Source of the DNA: Bacteroidia bacterium
GTDB taxonomy: Bacteria; Bacteroidota; Bacteroidia; Bacteroidales; P3
Direction: 5' to 3'
NCBI GenBank assembly: GCA_025999775.1
Contig: BNXT01000055.1
Span: 1 to 7,740 of the forward strand
Length of the DNA: 7,740 nucleotides
The translations under genes were made by a program, and so were the position numbers. Numbering within the stretch: position 1 is the stretch's first letter; each line of letters begins with the position of its first letter. This document shows, one piece after another, positions 7,522 to 7,740 of this stretch. Under the pieces are notes generated by a model, which saw nothing but the letters and a program-made list of their open reading frames with translations, had not been told where the DNA came from and ran no database searches.

Positions 7522-7552
7522 TTTGCAATATCCAAATTATTATGTATCTTTG
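7522..7552 (+). promoter_or_regulatory. consensus Bacteroidota promoter at the right edge
   Basis: The -33 element TTTG (7522-7525), a 19-nt spacer and the -7 element TATCTTTG (7545-7552) followed by C match the consensus exactly, with an A8 run just upstream (7513-7520). It starts 32 bp after the DUF2851 stop codon. Transcription should begin near 7557-7560 and proceed rightward through the inverted-repeat-rich region to the window end. Confidence 0.75.
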
Positions 7553-7573
7553 CAATACAAATTTTTGATAGTT

Positions 7574-7681
7574 ATGTTTAACCACAACTTGTATGCGAGC
7601 GACCGTATATGGTCAATTGGGAAAACGAATTTAGGCAAGTTTGCTCTTGTTGGGTTTTGTCCTTTAACCGACAAGAGCTAA
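7574..7681 (+). CDS. possible 35-residue small ORF in the leader
   Basis: This 35-codon frame begins MFNHNLYASDRIW and ends CPLTDKS with TAA. It starts about 15 nt after the predicted transcription start and spans the large hairpin at 7643-7678. It has no SD, is not enriched in any one amino acid as attenuator leader peptides are, and matches no family I know. It could be a leader peptide, a small protein or a chance frame in a structured RNA. Confidence 0.2.
   Translation: MFNHNLYASDRIWSIGKTNLGKFALVGFCPLTDKS
7643..7678 (+). repeat. large imperfect hairpin
   Basis: GCTCTTGT (7643-7650) pairs perfectly with ACAAGAGC (7671-7678). The stem continues with a T-G wobble (7651/7670), two G-C pairs, a bulged G7654 and two A-T pairs, leaving a loop of about 9 nt at 7657-7665. 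No T run follows, so it is not a standard intrinsic terminator. Confidence 0.6.
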
Positions 7682-7693
7682 ACAGTAAAGGAT

Positions 7694-7722
7694 AATGCAG
7701 AAGTAATATCCAAGTCTGCATT
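7694..7722 (+). repeat. hairpin with mutually exclusive partner
   Basis: AATGCAGA (7694-7701) and TCTGCATT (7715-7722) form a perfect 8-bp stem with a 13-nt loop. GGATA (7690-7694) and TATCC (7707-7711) offer an overlapping alternative stem. Both lie directly before the ATG at 7728. Confidence 0.5.
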
Positions 7723-7740
7723 TATTAATGGCTCTAATAT

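Larger units (their letters stand above)
7558..7740 (+). other. inverted-repeat-rich transcribed region (possible 5' leader or small RNA)
   Basis: Downstream of the consensus promoter lie several inverted repeats: GACC/GGTC; a long hairpin at 7643-7678 (GCTCTTGT with ACAAGAGC, extended by a wobble and further pairs); and AATGCAGA/TCTGCATT at 7694-7701 and 7715-7722. Some pairings exclude each other, as in regulatory leaders. I do not recognise a known riboswitch, tRNA, tmRNA, SRP RNA or RNase P RNA. The gene it would precede lies mostly or wholly beyond the right edge. An ATG at 7728 is a possible start but cannot be judged from four codons. Confidence 0.4.

Noticed and set aside
7643..7678. 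Intrinsic terminator for the DUF2851 gene
   Set aside because: The hairpin lies downstream of a new consensus promoter and is followed by TAAACAG rather than a T run.
7590..7700. Group II intron 5' end, tRNA or integron attC site
   Set aside because: The GCGAGCGACC stretch only loosely resembles an intron start; no T-loop or acceptor pairing for a tRNA and no attC core sites are present.

Overview
The window is an ordinary-looking chromosomal stretch from a member of the Bacteroidota (Bacteroidetes). I infer this from three things. First, the encoded proteins resemble Bacteroidota versions of FolC, ClpB and UvrC, and one gene belongs to DUF2851, a family I know mainly from this phylum. Second, intergenic regions repeatedly carry the phylum's TAnnTTTG -7 promoter element, in three cases with a TTTG or TTG -33 element 19-20 nt upstream. 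Third, most genes lack a Shine-Dalgarno (SD) sequence. The species cannot be named from the sequence.

Layout, left to right. Bases 1-180 hold no gene. They carry a well-formed leftward promoter, preceded by helically phased A-tracts, for a gene beyond the left edge. A DUF2284 cysteine-rich putative metal-binding protein (181-708, minus) is divergent from folC (799-2100, plus), which encodes the folylpolyglutamate/dihydrofolate synthase. clpB (2211-4358, plus) follows after 110 bp and encodes a disaggregase without the usual N-terminal domain. It converges on uvrC (4355-6145, minus), the excinuclease subunit, and the two stop codons overlap in TTAA. uvrC is divergent from a DUF2851 gene (6210-7490, plus). 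The last 250 bases contain a consensus promoter followed by about 180 nt of inverted-repeat-rich sequence. This could be a 5' leader or a small RNA, with a 35-codon ORF inside it.

The genes are housekeeping functions (folate polyglutamylation, protein disaggregation, nucleotide excision repair) plus two conserved proteins of unknown function. Only folC and clpB could share a transcript, so there is no obvious single pathway. I found no insertion sequence, CRISPR array, tRNA, rRNA or defence system, and nothing that I can claim as a new system. The points most worth a second look are the N-domain-less ClpB with its clear SD, the structured promoter-driven region at the right edge, and the A-tract-decorated promoter at the left edge.
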